Assembly: GCA_023665365.1 (NCBI GenBank)
Contig: JAMPEA010000011.1
Coordinates: 1-38,026, forward strand
Reading direction: 5' to 3'
Source of the DNA: Bacillota bacterium
GTDB taxonomy: Bacteria; Bacillota; Clostridia; Christensenellales; CAG-917
Length of the DNA: 38,026 nt
In this document: in pieces, positions 25,454-37,000 of the stretch
How positions within the stretch are numbered: position 1 is the first letter of the stretch
Layout of the letters: each line of letters starts with the position of its first letter
The notes under the pieces: model-generated
Told to the model about the DNA's origin: nothing
The model's input: only the letters and a program-made list of their open reading frames with translations
The model's database searches: none
Made by a program: the position numbers and the translations under genes

Positions 25454-25462
25454 ATTTCCCTC

Positions 25463-26911
25463 CTATCGACCTAACTTGACGCGCGGGTCAACGACGGCGT
25501 ACATCAAGTCGCTTAGCAGCGTACCTATGACCGTCAAAATAGCCATAAACATATTGTACCCCATGATAAACGGCACGTCGGCGACTATTAGCGCCTCGTA
25601 CGCTTTTTGACCGATACCGGGGATACTGAACACTTGCTCGGTTATCATAGCGCCGCCGAACAGACTCGGCAGGATACCCGCAAGCAAGGTGACGAGCGGG
25701 ACCATGGTATTTCTAAACGCGTGCTTGTAGATGACGGTCTTTTCGCTGAGACCCTTGGCGCGCGCGGTGCGCACGTAGTCGGCGTTTAGCGCTTCGAGAG
25801 TATTTGTACGCGTATAGCGCATGAGCGAGCCGATTGACAGAATGACGAGCACGAGCATAGGCAACACCATATGCCACAGCGTGTCGCCGAGCTTGACAAT
25901 CCAAGACGCATCAACAGGCAAGGTTGCAGAAGATATGCCCTGCACGTCGAACCAACCGAGCTCGACCGCAAATACCCTTATGACGATAGCCGCAAAGAAG
26001 AACGTCGGCAGGCTGATACCCATCATGGTGAGAATAGTGACGGTGTAGTCCACCGCGCCGTATTGGTGCGTTGCCGCCTTGATGCCGAGCGGAATTGCAA
26101 TGAGAAACTGCAAAATCGTAGCGATAAATGCGATTGCAAACGAAATACCCATATTTTCGAGGATGACATCGGAAACGGGTTGCTTGTGCTTAAAGGACAT
26201 ACCGAGGTCGCCCTGTAAGAGATTGCCGAGCCAGGTGAAGTAACCGTCGAGGATGGCGACAAACTTTTCGCCGCCGGTAGCGTTTCGATACCCAACGGTA
26301 AGTGTTACGGTATTTCCGCCGCCGAGCGAAACTATGATATTTTTACGGAATTCACTCGGTTCCATATCGTCGGATTCGACGATCGTAAACCTGCCCTCCT
26401 CCTCGGGAATGAACACGACGTCGGCTTTGATAACAGCGTCATCGGTTATTTCTTCGGGCGGAATGAGGTCGCGCGAAGTGAACGTCCCGAGTTGACAAGT
26501 TCCGTCCTGCTTTAAGAGGAGACGGGTATTGCCGTTGTCGTATGCCATAGTCGCGTTTGTGGTTTTGTCGGTACTGCCTGTATACCAATCCTTGTAAGAT
26601 TTACTGCCGAATGCAACTTCGTCCTCATATGTAGTCTGCTTGGTGTTTGCAGTAAACTTCATACCCGCGTACTTACTGCCCTCGCCCACTGTTATCGTGA
26701 GGAAGGCGTCGGGCATACTTAGACCGTACAGCTCCTTGATGTGGTCAACGTCCGCCTGAGTCATCGTACCTTGTGAAAGCTGACTTTCATACTGTTGATC
26801 GACGTAGTCGGTAGGCATCATTCGTGACATGCCGTAAATGATGACTGATACGCCGAGCAGTATGACAATGGCAAGCACAAGTCGTTTTACGATGTATTTG
26901 AGTGTTTCCAT
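25463..26911 (-). CDS. oppB: Oligopeptide ABC transporter permease OppB
   Basis: 482-residue permease, against about 310 in typical members. TM1 (about 8-28, LVLAIVILLGVSVIIYGMSR) is followed by a roughly 200-residue extracellular domain (about 35-235) that includes the LYGLSMPDAF segment and an unrecognised beta-rich part. The typical GDLGMSFKHKQPVSDVI and five further helices follow. The EAA loop is in TLEALNADYVRTARAKGLSEKTVIYKHAFRN-like sequence and the C-terminus reads LLSDLMYAVVDPRVKL. It is separated from oppA by 107 bases containing a stable hairpin. Confidence 0.93.
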   Translation of the reverse strand: METLKYIVKRLVLAIVILLGVSVIIYGMSRMMPTDYVDQQYESQLSQGTMTQADVDHIKELYGLSMPDAFLTITVGEGSKYAGMKFTANTKQTTYEDEVAFGSKSYKDWYTGSTDKTTNATMAYDNGNTRLLLKQDGTCQLGTFTSRDLIPPEEITDDAVIKADVVFIPEEEGRFTIVESDDMEPSEFRKNIIVSLGGGNTVTLTVGYRNATGGEKFVAILDGYFTWLGNLLQGDLGMSFKHKQPVSDVILENMGISFAIAFIATILQFLIAIPLGIKAATHQYGAVDYTVTILTMMGISLPTFFFAAIVIRVFAVELGWFDVQGISSATLPVDASWIVKLGDTLWHMVLPMLVLVILSIGSLMRYTRTNTLEALNADYVRTARAKGLSEKTVIYKHAFRNTMVPLVTLLAGILPSLFGGAMITEQVFSIPGIGQKAYEALIVADVPFIMGYNMFMAILTVIGTLLSDLMYAVVDPRVKLGR

Positions 26912-26965
26912 ATTGCTACCGCCTTATGTTTGGCTTTATCTACACACAACGTGTAAATAGTGCGT

Positions 26966-26990
26966 TATCTACGGCGAGCCGCCGTAGATA
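26966..26990 (-). promoter_or_regulatory. Intercistronic hairpin between oppA and oppB
   Basis: Eleven-base perfect inverted repeat TATCTACGGCG / CGCCGTAGATA with a three-base centre. No U-run follows on the minus strand, so full termination is unlikely. It probably stabilises the 3' end of the upstream message or attenuates read-through, letting the binding protein be made in excess over the membrane subunits. Confidence 0.6.
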
Positions 26991-27018
26991 TACGCGAGTT
27001 ATTTTGTTTTAAATTCCG

Positions 27019-29853
27019 TTATTCCGTATAGTAGTTGATTTCCCAAATGCGAGCGAACAGTCCGCTGAACGCGCTCAACTTCTTAGGCAAAGTGCTTGGA
27101 TTGAGCAAGCCGCTTTGATAGGCGAACAAATCCTTACGCTGATAGATGGGGAATTCGCAAGCGAGTTCCATAACCCAATCGAGAGCTTCCTCATAGTATG
27201 CCGCGCGAGCTTCTCTGCCCTCTTCGGTATCGGGATAAGATCTTGCATTGTCGATTGCTATGCTAAGCTTCTCAATTACGGTTGCTTCGTCACTCCAAGC
27301 CTCTGGGTTGGTGCCGCCGAGGATTTGAGCATAGCCCCAGTTTTTGACGGAGCTTGCCTGAGATTCCTTATGATAGACCTGATACATATCGGGGTCGACG
27401 CTGCTTGACCAAGCCGCCGCCCACACTGCGAGCTTACCTGCGCTGAGGTCCGAGAGCGCGGTTTGAGAGGTTACAACCTTTATATCGAAGCCGTGCGCAT
27501 TGAGTATTTGCGCCGCATTGAGGAACAACGAATATGCGGGGTGATCCTTACTGCTGCCTGCGATTGTAAACTTATAGGATAACTTATATTTGCCAAAGCC
27601 TTTGAGCGAATTTTTTCTCTCATATACGCCATCGACTTTGGTATATTCACCGCCGTATTGTTCATCCAACAATCTATCTATTTCTTGACCGGTCTTATCG
27701 TACTCGTAAGAAGTTCCGCTGATGCCGATACCGCCCTCTTCACGAGTTTTAGAGGTATAGTCGGTGTCATTCCCCCACGGATACGCCCAGCTAATTGATT
27801 TTGACATAGGACGGTAGAGCTTTTGCGCAAAGCCGCCTTTATAGTAGTTTTGCAAGATGCTTGCGGTGTCGAGCGCCTTGATGATTGCGCGGCGCACGTT
27901 TACGTCTGGGATAAAGCGGGGGTTGATACCCACGTAGCCGTAGCCGTTTGTAAAGATAGCGTCGGTAACGAGACCCTTATTTTTGAGAATATCTTGGTTG
28001 TTCTGCTTGGCGCTCGGCTCGCCATAGTCGATATTGCCGGTTGTCAAGGAGTTGACGATTTGGTCGGACTCGACGACCTTATATCTCATATACTTGATTT
28101 TTGCGTTTTTGCTTTCGTCGTTGCCAAACACAGTATAAAAGTTGGGATTACGCTCGTAGTTGACAATATTGTTGTTAAAGAAAGTCTTTTCGGTTGCGTT
28201 TTGTCCGCCAAGCGCCATATAAGTGCCGCCGCCTACGGGCAAGCCAATTTTAGCCGAATCGTTGACAACCTCAGTCATAAAGTCGGAGTCGCCGAATTCC
28301 AAACCAAACTCACCTTGGAAATTTGGATCGTCTTTATCAAGCGGGTCATCGAGAGCGGCTTGAATGTAGTCCTTGTTTTCAGTGCCGTTATTCCAGCTAT
28401 GAGTTGAATAGTAGTACATAGGAGCGACGGTAAAGCCGAAGTTGAGGAGCGCCTTGGGGTCTACGCCGTTTATCTTAATAGTGAGCACGTCGTACTCTAC
28501 GCCGTTGAGGTTTTTCCCATTGAAAGCAACTGACTCCTTGCGGGTAGTTACGCCCGAGATGCTCTTGACCAATTTGCCGTTGTCTTTAAAGTGCGCGGTC
28601 TTGGCTTCCGCAGTAAACTTGTCGAGCACGGTGGTTGCAGTTGCCCAATATTTGGCGATAGTCTCAAATTCATAAGGGCTGGTACCTCTAACCGCAGTTG
28701 TAACTGAATTCTTTTCTGCATCATTCTTCCAAGAGATCTTGCTTTCCGACCGCTTTACGAGCTCCATAGGGAAGTCTATGCTGAATTTGCCTTGAAAAAC
28801 CAATTCCACACAATAGTCGCCGATAGCCTTATCAAGCGCAATTTGATCTTCCTCTTTGGTTTGAGGGGTGATGACGTAATCGTTTCCGTTTTTGGTCGCA
28901 TAGCCCTTTTTTGCGAGATAAGGACCGAGGTTATTGTTTAAAAACTCGTTGGAATGTTCAGTATTAAGTTTATAATTCCCTTCGTCATCTTTGTATAATG
29001 GGCTGTTGGGATTTCCGTGATCATCGCGTTCGAGGAACTCATTGTCACCGCCGTCGCTGTACATAAAGATTTGCCACTTCTCGGTAAAATCCCAATCTTC
29101 ATAGTCCTCTTTGTTGATAGCGTTCCAGTCGCTCAAAAGTTCCTCATAAAAGGTCTTTGCAACGTAGGCGTAGTCCAAAAGCGCTTTGCTTGTATCAATG
29201 CCTGCAATAGAACTGGGTCTATCTTTGTTGTCGGTCAATGTACTGCGGAATTTGACAAATTCGATAACGTTGTCGATACGCGTGTTTGCAGTGGATACGA
29301 ATTGCGAATCGAAATCGTTCGAATTGGCGGTGTCGTCTGCCAAGGGGTCTTGCTGCCTATATGCCTGCAAGCCGACTATATCCGTAGAATATATGGTTGC
29401 CGAGCCTGTGTAGACAGGGTCGAGATAGACGTAGAGGTTAAACAGTACGTCGTGTATCGTGAGGTCGGAGCCGTTTGGCCACTTGATGCCGTTTTTGATG
29501 AGAAACTCATAAGTTGTAAAGTTTTTTACAACTCCATTGACTTCTTCGGGCGCAGTTACGACCGTATAATCCTTGGTAACCGTAGGCTCGTTATCGCCCG
29601 CGACAGGCTTCCCGTCAACGTCGGTATTGAGCATCGCAATCTGCGTCATACTGATAATAGTGCTGTCGTTGCCCGACGTTGAAAAGAACGGGTTAAACAC
29701 TCCGTCGGGAGCAGAAATCGCCATTGCAAACGGACGTTCTTCGGGGTCGGAAATGGTGTGCTTGTCCTTGTTGCAAGCAACCAGCGACACGCTGATTGTA
29801 CATACAATCATCAGCACTGCCAGTAAAGCAACTGTACGTTTTTTATGCTTCAT
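27019..29853 (-). CDS. oppA: Oligopeptide-binding lipoprotein OppA (SBP family 5), enlarged
   Basis: The ATG at 29853 is preferred over one two codons upstream because it lies seven bases from AAAGGAG. The 944-residue product has a signal peptide ending in lipobox LVAC (Cys27). The family 5 pattern is clear: FNPFFSTSGNDS, NGIKWPNGSDLTIHDVLFNL near residue 130, later NVRRAIIKALDTASI and AAWSSSVDPDMYQVYH near the C-terminus. It is far longer than the usual 500-600 residues, mainly through insertions in the first half. It captures extracellular peptides for OppBCDF. It follows the InlB-repeat lipoprotein by about 36 bases. Confidence 0.93.
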   Translation of the reverse strand: MKHKKRTVALLAVLMIVCTISVSLVACNKDKHTISDPEERPFAMAISAPDGVFNPFFSTSGNDSTIISMTQIAMLNTDVDGKPVAGDNEPTVTKDYTVVTAPEEVNGVVKNFTTYEFLIKNGIKWPNGSDLTIHDVLFNLYVYLDPVYTGSATIYSTDIVGLQAYRQQDPLADDTANSNDFDSQFVSTANTRIDNVIEFVKFRSTLTDNKDRPSSIAGIDTSKALLDYAYVAKTFYEELLSDWNAINKEDYEDWDFTEKWQIFMYSDGGDNEFLERDDHGNPNSPLYKDDEGNYKLNTEHSNEFLNNNLGPYLAKKGYATKNGNDYVITPQTKEEDQIALDKAIGDYCVELVFQGKFSIDFPMELVKRSESKISWKNDAEKNSVTTAVRGTSPYEFETIAKYWATATTVLDKFTAEAKTAHFKDNGKLVKSISGVTTRKESVAFNGKNLNGVEYDVLTIKINGVDPKALLNFGFTVAPMYYYSTHSWNNGTENKDYIQAALDDPLDKDDPNFQGEFGLEFGDSDFMTEVVNDSAKIGLPVGGGTYMALGGQNATEKTFFNNNIVNYERNPNFYTVFGNDESKNAKIKYMRYKVVESDQIVNSLTTGNIDYGEPSAKQNNQDILKNKGLVTDAIFTNGYGYVGINPRFIPDVNVRRAIIKALDTASILQNYYKGGFAQKLYRPMSKSISWAYPWGNDTDYTSKTREEGGIGISGTSYEYDKTGQEIDRLLDEQYGGEYTKVDGVYERKNSLKGFGKYKLSYKFTIAGSSKDHPAYSLFLNAAQILNAHGFDIKVVTSQTALSDLSAGKLAVWAAAWSSSVDPDMYQVYHKESQASSVKNWGYAQILGGTNPEAWSDEATVIEKLSIAIDNARSYPDTEEGREARAAYYEEALDWVMELACEFPIYQRKDLFAYQSGLLNPSTLPKKLSAFSGLFARIWEINYYTE

Positions 29854-29889
29854 TGTCATTCTCCTTTGCCTTGCGGCACATTCTATAAA

Positions 29890-31074
29890 TTAAGCGGCTG
29901 TGATTTGTACGCTTGCGCCTGAAAAATCACAATCCTGTTTACTACCTTTGTTATCGCCGATTACTCCGTCATCGCCGACATAAATCGTCTTGTCGTTATT
30001 GGATTTATATTTGAGCGTGCCCGACACGGAAACGTTTTTAATCTCCGCGCCCGCTTCTACCTTGCCCGCCAAAAGCCCTATATATGCATCTAAAAGCAGA
30101 TATGACGAATTTATATCAAATTCGACCTGTACGTTTAAAAAGTTTATATCAAAAATCTTCGCCGCGCCGCTCAAACTGCCGAAAATCCCGCCGAAACTGT
30201 CGATGCCGTCGTCAGAATGTGTCTTTGCCGCCGTAATTTTGCGAGTTATATTTGAAATAGTGTGTCCGTTGCCGTTGATTTGACCTGTGTAATTTCTAAA
30301 ATTCCACGGTTGCACGTTTTTAAAATCGAGGTCTTTTTGCAAATAGATATTTCTATCGGCATTTATAGCGGTTTTAAAATCAGTCTCGTTATCAATAAGT
30401 TCCCAAATGCCGTCGATAAAGTCAACGTACACGTCTACGTCGTTTTGAATTCTGAAATTCCAATCGAATTTCTCGCCCTCTAAGTTCTTATAGTAGTTGC
30501 CGAGGAACGTATGCCCCGTAAGCGTAGGAGCTTTGCTTGTAGGTTCAAGCACCAATGCGTTGGGGTTGTAGTCTATCGTATGCTCTATGTAATAGGGTTC
30601 GCCGTTGCCTATATTTCTATCTATAAAGCGGACTAGAAGTTTCTTTTTGAAATTGCCGTATAGGGTGATGTTTTCACTGACGCGCATTGTGTTGAAATTC
30701 CATTTTTGACCGAGCACAACGAAACCGTTCGCGTCTCTTAGAGGCTCGCCCGTAGTCTCGTCTACATGAGCAGGCAGATACCAGCCTTCGAGATAATAGC
30801 CGTTGACAATGCCCTCGGGAAGATCGACTTTATCATTCTTAAAGCCAGGGCGTATAGATATAAGCGAGTTTTCGCCCAGTATGCCCAAATACTGCGTATC
30901 GGTATTTCCCCTCAAAGCATTGTCCCCTGTGCCTACGTTGTACTCGAACGTGACGAGATAGTCGTAATGGTCAGGCACGTTGCCGATATTGCACGCCACG
31001 AGCACCGTAGCGAGCATAAGCAACGTAAGCACGCAGATAAACAATTTTAAAGTTGTTTTTTTGCTTTTATTCAT
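29890..31074 (-). CDS. Surface lipoprotein with InlB B-repeat-like domains
   Basis: 394-residue lipoprotein, lipobox LVAC at Cys28. Residues about 35-145 resemble a Listeria-Bacteroides (InlB B-type) repeat: VTFEYNVGTGDN, then GYYLEGWYLPAHVDETTGE, WNFNTMRVSENITLYGNFKK. A second one follows at about 146-225 (VRFIDRNIGN, GHTFLGNYYKN, FRIQNDVDVYVDF). The C-terminal third (YTGQINGNGHTISNI, GGIFGSLSGAAKI, IGLLAGKVEAGAEIKNVSVSG) looks like GLUG/beta-helix repeats. Such modules mediate adhesion or substrate contact. It starts 20 bases after the subtilase stop, with GAGG nine bases upstream, inside the protease-Opp operon. Confidence 0.85.
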   Translation of the reverse strand: MNKSKKTTLKLFICVLTLLMLATVLVACNIGNVPDHYDYLVTFEYNVGTGDNALRGNTDTQYLGILGENSLISIRPGFKNDKVDLPEGIVNGYYLEGWYLPAHVDETTGEPLRDANGFVVLGQKWNFNTMRVSENITLYGNFKKKLLVRFIDRNIGNGEPYYIEHTIDYNPNALVLEPTSKAPTLTGHTFLGNYYKNLEGEKFDWNFRIQNDVDVYVDFIDGIWELIDNETDFKTAINADRNIYLQKDLDFKNVQPWNFRNYTGQINGNGHTISNITRKITAAKTHSDDGIDSFGGIFGSLSGAAKIFDINFLNVQVEFDINSSYLLLDAYIGLLAGKVEAGAEIKNVSVSGTLKYKSNNDKTIYVGDDGVIGDNKGSKQDCDFSGASVQITAA

Positions 31075-31094
31075 CGTTATATCCTCTGCAACCG

Positions 31095-34000
31095 TTAGAT
31101 TTCCTCGTCGTGGGTTGCTTGGTCGTTATAGTCAAGGCTTTCAGCCTCTTTATCCGTATGCTCCTCGACTGAGGCTTCGCCTTTATCCTGCTCCGCCTCG
31201 CAGGCGGGAGCTTCCTCTGCAAATTCGGGCTTATACTCGACCTTTTCGTCGGAGCTTTCAGCGCCATTTTCGGCATGCTCCGCGTCGCTGTCGGGGGTTT
31301 CACCGTTGTCCTCGGTTTGCTCCGCGGGCTTGTCTCCGCTATCGCTCGCCTCTGCGCTTATAGCGTCGTCCTCTGCCTGCTCCGCATTGTCGGGGATTTC
31401 AGCCGCTTTTTTCTCCGCGTCAAACTTCTCGACAGGAGCTTCCGCCTTGTCAGCCGTCGCAGTCTTTTTCTTCTTTATCAAAAGCACCGCAACCACTGCG
31501 CCCGCAATAGCCGCAACTCCGAGGAGCACGCCTACCACAATGCCCGCGATTGCTCCGCCGCCGAGCTTGCTTGCGCCCTTTTCGCCATCGTTACTATCGC
31601 CCGAGTCGCTGTTTACGTTGATATAAATATCCCTGTAAACGACTTGGTTTATAGTGGAGTCACGATACTCTATTCTGACGTACTCGGTGTCGGCTTTGAT
31701 TATCGAGGGAGTAATCGTATAGTTGTCATCTTTGAGCGCGACCTCCGAGCCGTCCTCGTAGATGACCGTGATGACCATTCCCTTCGTATCGAACTTCTCG
31801 CCGACGTTGTATCTGATTTTGTCGGGCAGGCTTGAAACTTTCAGCTCTCTGATGCGGACGGGATAGCCTAAGCTCGCCTTAGCGCTACGCAGAGCGCTTT
31901 CGTAGCTCATAAGCGTATTGAGATACTCCGCCATAAGCTCGATTTGGTCGGGCAGTACGATATTATTATACGCTGCGCGCGCCGCGGCGGCAAGTTTGCC
32001 GAGCTCGCTGTCGGACTTCACCTCGTCGTAGCTCATATTTTTGATGTCGTCCTTGTTGTACGCGTTGAGCGCTTCGATAGCCTCCATCGCCTTATGCGAG
32101 GTGTTGTCGGGCATGTTGGTCGCGGTCTTATTGACGGTGGAGAAGAACGTATTCCAAATGCCGTCGTAGCCTCTGCCATTGAGCGGGACAGTCATCGTCA
32201 ATCCGAAGTCCGTGACGGTTATCAATTCAGAGAAGTTGATAGCCGCAATTCCTACGAACACAGTCAATGGCTTCTTGAAGCTGGACGGCAGGTCGATTAG
32301 CGCCGCGTAGTCGGTGAAGTTGGCGTAGAAGTTTGTCCCGCCGTACTCCGAACGGTCGAAGTACAAATCCAAATACAGATAGTTATATGCAACCTGATAA
32401 GGTATCGACAACTGGAAGTTTGCCCATAGCAAATCGAGGTCTTCTTCGCTCAGATTTTGCGAAAGAAGCGTAGGCGCTTCAACGCCGTTGAACGTATAGT
32501 CTTTTATGCTTGCGCCGAAGAACGCGTAGCTCCCGATTGTGGTAAGCGTGTAAGGCAAAATAACCTTGTCAAGCCCGCTCACGTCCTCAAACGCGCGGTC
32601 GCCGATGATGACGGTGCCGTCGATGACGGTGTATGTCTTATCCTCATTTGTCTTAGCGACGGGATACTGTTCGAGCACGTAGCCGTTTTTCACCCTCGAA
32701 TAAAGCACGCCGTCCTCGTCGAAGAAAGCCTCGTTGCCTGCCGCGACGTGGATTGCCGTGAGCGTCGAGATGCCGCCGAACGCGCTCGGAGTATAGCTCA
32801 ACTCGCTACGCGATTTATTGAGCTGAGGATTGCCCTTTTCGTCAACGGTCGTCCAATTATATTTGTACGTGCGCGAGTTGAAGGACGCAGGCAACGTAAT
32901 TTCGGTGAGCGCAGTGCCCGCGAACGCGTATGCCTCTATCTGTTTGAGTGCGCCGAGCGTCACGCTTGAAAGGTATTCGCTGCCGAAGAATGCGTTTGTG
33001 CCGATAAACTCTGCCTTGGGGAGGTTTACGCTTGTAAGCCTCGAATAAGCGAATGCAACCTCGCCTATCTCCTTGGCGTTTGAAAGGTCGGCGGTTTGAA
33101 TTCCGCTAACGTAATTCTCGCTTTCGGCGTCGTTGTAGGCAAAGGCATATGACCCTATCCTTTCGACGCTTGCAAGGTCGATGACAATTCCGCCGCGATT
33201 GAAGAACGCATACGAGCCTATCGTCTTGACGGAGGCGGGCAACGTCACGCTGAACGCCGTGCTATCGGCTTTTTCCACCGCAAAGGCGTATGCGCCGATT
33301 GCCGTAGTGCCGCCTTTAAACTCCGCCGACGTAATTTCGGGGCAAGCCTCGAATACGCTTATGCCCATGCTTTCAATCGGACCGAGCGCGACGGTCGTAA
33401 GAGTGTCGATACTCGCAAACGCGTACTCGCCGATTTCTTTGATATTGACATCGCCGAGGTCTACGCTTGTGAGCTTTGTGCCCTCGAACGCGCTTTCGCC
33501 GATTATGGAGAGTTTATTGCTCGGAAGCGCCTCGATTGCGCTATTTCTAAACGCACCCGCGCCGACTTCCTCCACGTTTTGAGCAGTGAAACTCGAAAGT
33601 TTCTGGCAATCTCTAAACGCATAGTCGCCAATCTTGATGACGAGTGCGAAGTCGTCCGCCGCCGTCACGCTTGTGAGATTTAAACAGCCGTCGAAAAGTC
33701 CCTCGGGGATTTCGGTAAGTCCGCTCGGCAATACGACAGTCGTTATGGTCGTATTATCCGCAAAGGCGTATTTCCCGATTGCGTTTACGTTTGTAAGCGT
33801 AACAGTTTGGACGTTTACGCCCGCGAGCGCGCCGTCCGCGATAGCGGTGACGTTGTTCGGGATTGTGATAGTCGTCTTTGCAAAAGGCACTGCCACGAGC
33901 GTATTGCCCTCGTAGAGAACGCCGTCTGTCACAGTGTAGCTGCTGCCGTTTGAAACGAAGCTATTGAAGTTTGTACAGCCCAAAAACGGAGTATTGCGCT

Positions 34001-37000
34001 CAAACAGAATTTTAGTTCCGCTTGAAAGCGTAACGGTTTCGAGGTTGACGCAGTTTTTAAACGCGTCCGCGTCGATGACGACGTTGCTGTCGCTCGGCAA
34101 AGTGATATTTGCGAGCGGCGTAGCGGCAAACGTCTTTACAACGTCCAATTTATATGATTGATCTTCTTCATCGTAGACGAGCCCGTACTCCTCCGATTCG
34201 CCGAAAGCGTTCAAACCTATCGAGGTTATCGGATTGTGGAAAACGATTGTCGTTAGCTTTTCGCAACCGCTGAACATTCTTGCAGGCACGGAGCCTCCGT
34301 AGAAGTCAAAGGTTTCGAGCGAAGTACAGCCTTTAAACATATCTCTTCCGAGCGCGGTATGATTGCTCGTTTCGACCTCTGTAAGCGCGGTACAATCTTT
34401 AAACGCTCCCGTGCCTACGACGCGCAGGTTGGTGAGGTCGATACGTTCAAGCGAAGAACAGCCCTCGAACGCGCCCTCGTATATGGAAGTGATACGCGTC
34501 TCGTTCTCTATCGTCGTGAGCTTGGAGCAGTTCATAAACGCGTAGCGTCCGAGCGTAATCGTGCCCTTGAATTCGTCTCCAATCTCCTCCCTGTCGGAGT
34601 TGACAAACAAGCCGAGCGTGACCTTTTCAAGCGAAGTACAGCCTGCAAACGCCATGCCCTTGATGGACGTACACTGACCGGGGATAACGACCTCTTGCAA
34701 ATTTCTGCAACCCAAGAAGGCGTTTTCGACGAGCTCGGTGAGGGAGGTAGGCAAGGTGACGGAGGTTATATCCTCTCTGCCCTTGAAGCAGTACTCGTCG
34801 ATATACATTATATTGAGGTCGCTTGGGATAACCACGTCGCCCGAGCCGTACCAATCGTAAAGCGTATAGTTGATGATATTGTACTGTCTGCCAACGACGA
34901 CCTTGACCGACCTTGAAACGCTCCTTCTGTCAACGGAAGTGACGGTTATCGTCGCCGACCCTCTTTCATTTGCGGTAATCGTGCCGTCCTCATCGACGGT
35001 GGCAACCCTCGGATTGCTCGTTTTCCATTCGACGGCGGGCTTTTCGCAGTACCAAGGCGTCCAGTTGAAAGTGAGTTTCACACTCTGTTCGGGGTTGAGT
35101 TCGAGCTCGGGCGTAGAAGAGCCCTCGGGGTTGAGCGACGTAGCGTGCCCGTCGCCGTTTAACGCCGCGTTAAGCTGTATGCTTTGCAAGGTAGGCGCTT
35201 TGCCCACTTGACTGCCGCGGATACTGACACTAATAATCGCGTAAGTCCTTTGGCTATCCTTAGAGGCGGCGTTGTTTTTGAGCGTAAGCGTAGTCCTTGT
35301 AGTCGTGCCGTCGCCCACCCAAATTTCGTTGCCGTTCGCCTTAACGCCGCTATTGCTGTTGCTTACTTCCCATGTAAGCGCTTTTAACGAGGCGTTTGCG
35401 GGGTCGGACACGGGTTTAAGCGTGTAGAGCGAGTTCTTCGACGTTACAAGAGTATAGGTATAATATTTCGTGCCGAGGCTATCCGTGTTTTCCTGCCCCA
35501 TCTGGACGAGTTTGCTATCAGTCTCGAAAGCAATGCTGACAGGGTCATTGTAAGCGTCCTCGCCCTCGTCTTGACCTAAGAGAATTTGATAGTTGTTGGC
35601 GTTCATCGCATAGTCTTCGATTTGCAGATAGAGCTTGCCCGTTTTGACGTACTCGTCGTAAATATCGGTGATTTCAAATGACACCGTAGAGGTTTCGCCC
35701 TTTTGCCCGATGACCGCTATGGGATACTCTGTGAGACCCGTGCTGTAAAGCTCTGTAACGGGATTGCCCAGCTCGTCGTACTCGCCCGTAGGACGCTCCA
35801 AACGATAGCAAGGAATCACCGACGACACAAACTGATTGTCGCGCACCTCTACGTCCATATAGATTTTGTATTTGGTCACGCCGTGGTCGTCCCAAGGCAT
35901 ATAGCGGATTTTGTATCCCAACAGTTCAGGAGCTTCGTAGTCCACCGTAAAGGGGAACTCAAAGGAGTTGCGCTCGGGGTTTTCGCCGCCCGCGTAGTCG
36001 AGTTTGCCCGTCACTTTGACGGAGTAAGTCGAGTTGTTTTTAAGCCCCCACTCGTCGGGTCTTAGCTCGATTGCGATGCGCGAACCCACGTTAGAGCCGC
36101 CGTTTGCGTAGGACTTGCTCACGTTGTAGAGTTTATCGACGTATATCGTCTCGCCCGTCGCGTCGTCGGTGATGACGACGTCCATTTCGGACGCGCCTCT
36201 CAAAAGCCCCGCGTAGACCATATACAGCTCGTAAATGGTGCGGTTGCTCGGGTCGTCGAAGGTGGAAATCGCAATCTTTTCTCTCGACGGATAGACTTTC
36301 ACGTCATCGTCGGCTTGATCGTAAACATAACTGCCCAGTTGCAGAATATATTTTTCGTCGTAATATTTTCCGAGCACCGAGGTAGTAGCCGCCGTTGACT
36401 TTATTCTTCTGAGCTCGTCCTCTTCCTCCTGCTCGTTTTCGGCAATCTCGTACACGTCGTAGTCGAACAGAGGCGCTTGCGTCCAGTCGCCGTAGAAAGC
36501 GAGATAGGGCAAGCCGATGGTCACTTCCGTATCGCCCGCCGCTTTCATCGAGACGAAGCCCTCGACGTACATTCCGTTTATGAAATTGTAATCGAGATAA
36601 TCTCTTGCGTCGTTGTCAAGCGTGATGACGACCTTCACCGCGAGCGTTCCGTCTGCGGGGACGGTGACGTTTCCGCTATGCGGAGTGCTGCTTCCGCCGA
36701 TATAGTACTTTATGTCGCACATATCGGTGAGCATATATGATTTTTCGGCGACCGTCTTGCCGTCTGACGACATAGTTTCCGTCATAACGTAGGTCACGGG
36801 TTGATAAGTCTGCGGACTGGCTTTGAGGTTGTGCATCACGAATTCAAGCGTATAAACGCCCGTTTTATTCTTGTCGTCGCCGAGTTCGATTTTTGTTCTG
36901 TCCTTGCCGTTGACGGTGATATAGCCCTCGGAGTTAATCGCGTCCGCGATGCCCGCAAGACCCGCGCCCTGCTTTCGCGGCGAATAGGGATTGCCCTCCT

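Noticed and set aside
32500..34800. Regularly spaced repeated DNA that could be mistaken for a CRISPR array or tandem non-coding repeat
   Set aside because: It lies within one long open frame and encodes degenerate BspA-type leucine-rich repeats; the repeat units vary at the DNA level and there are no unique spacers between identical repeats.
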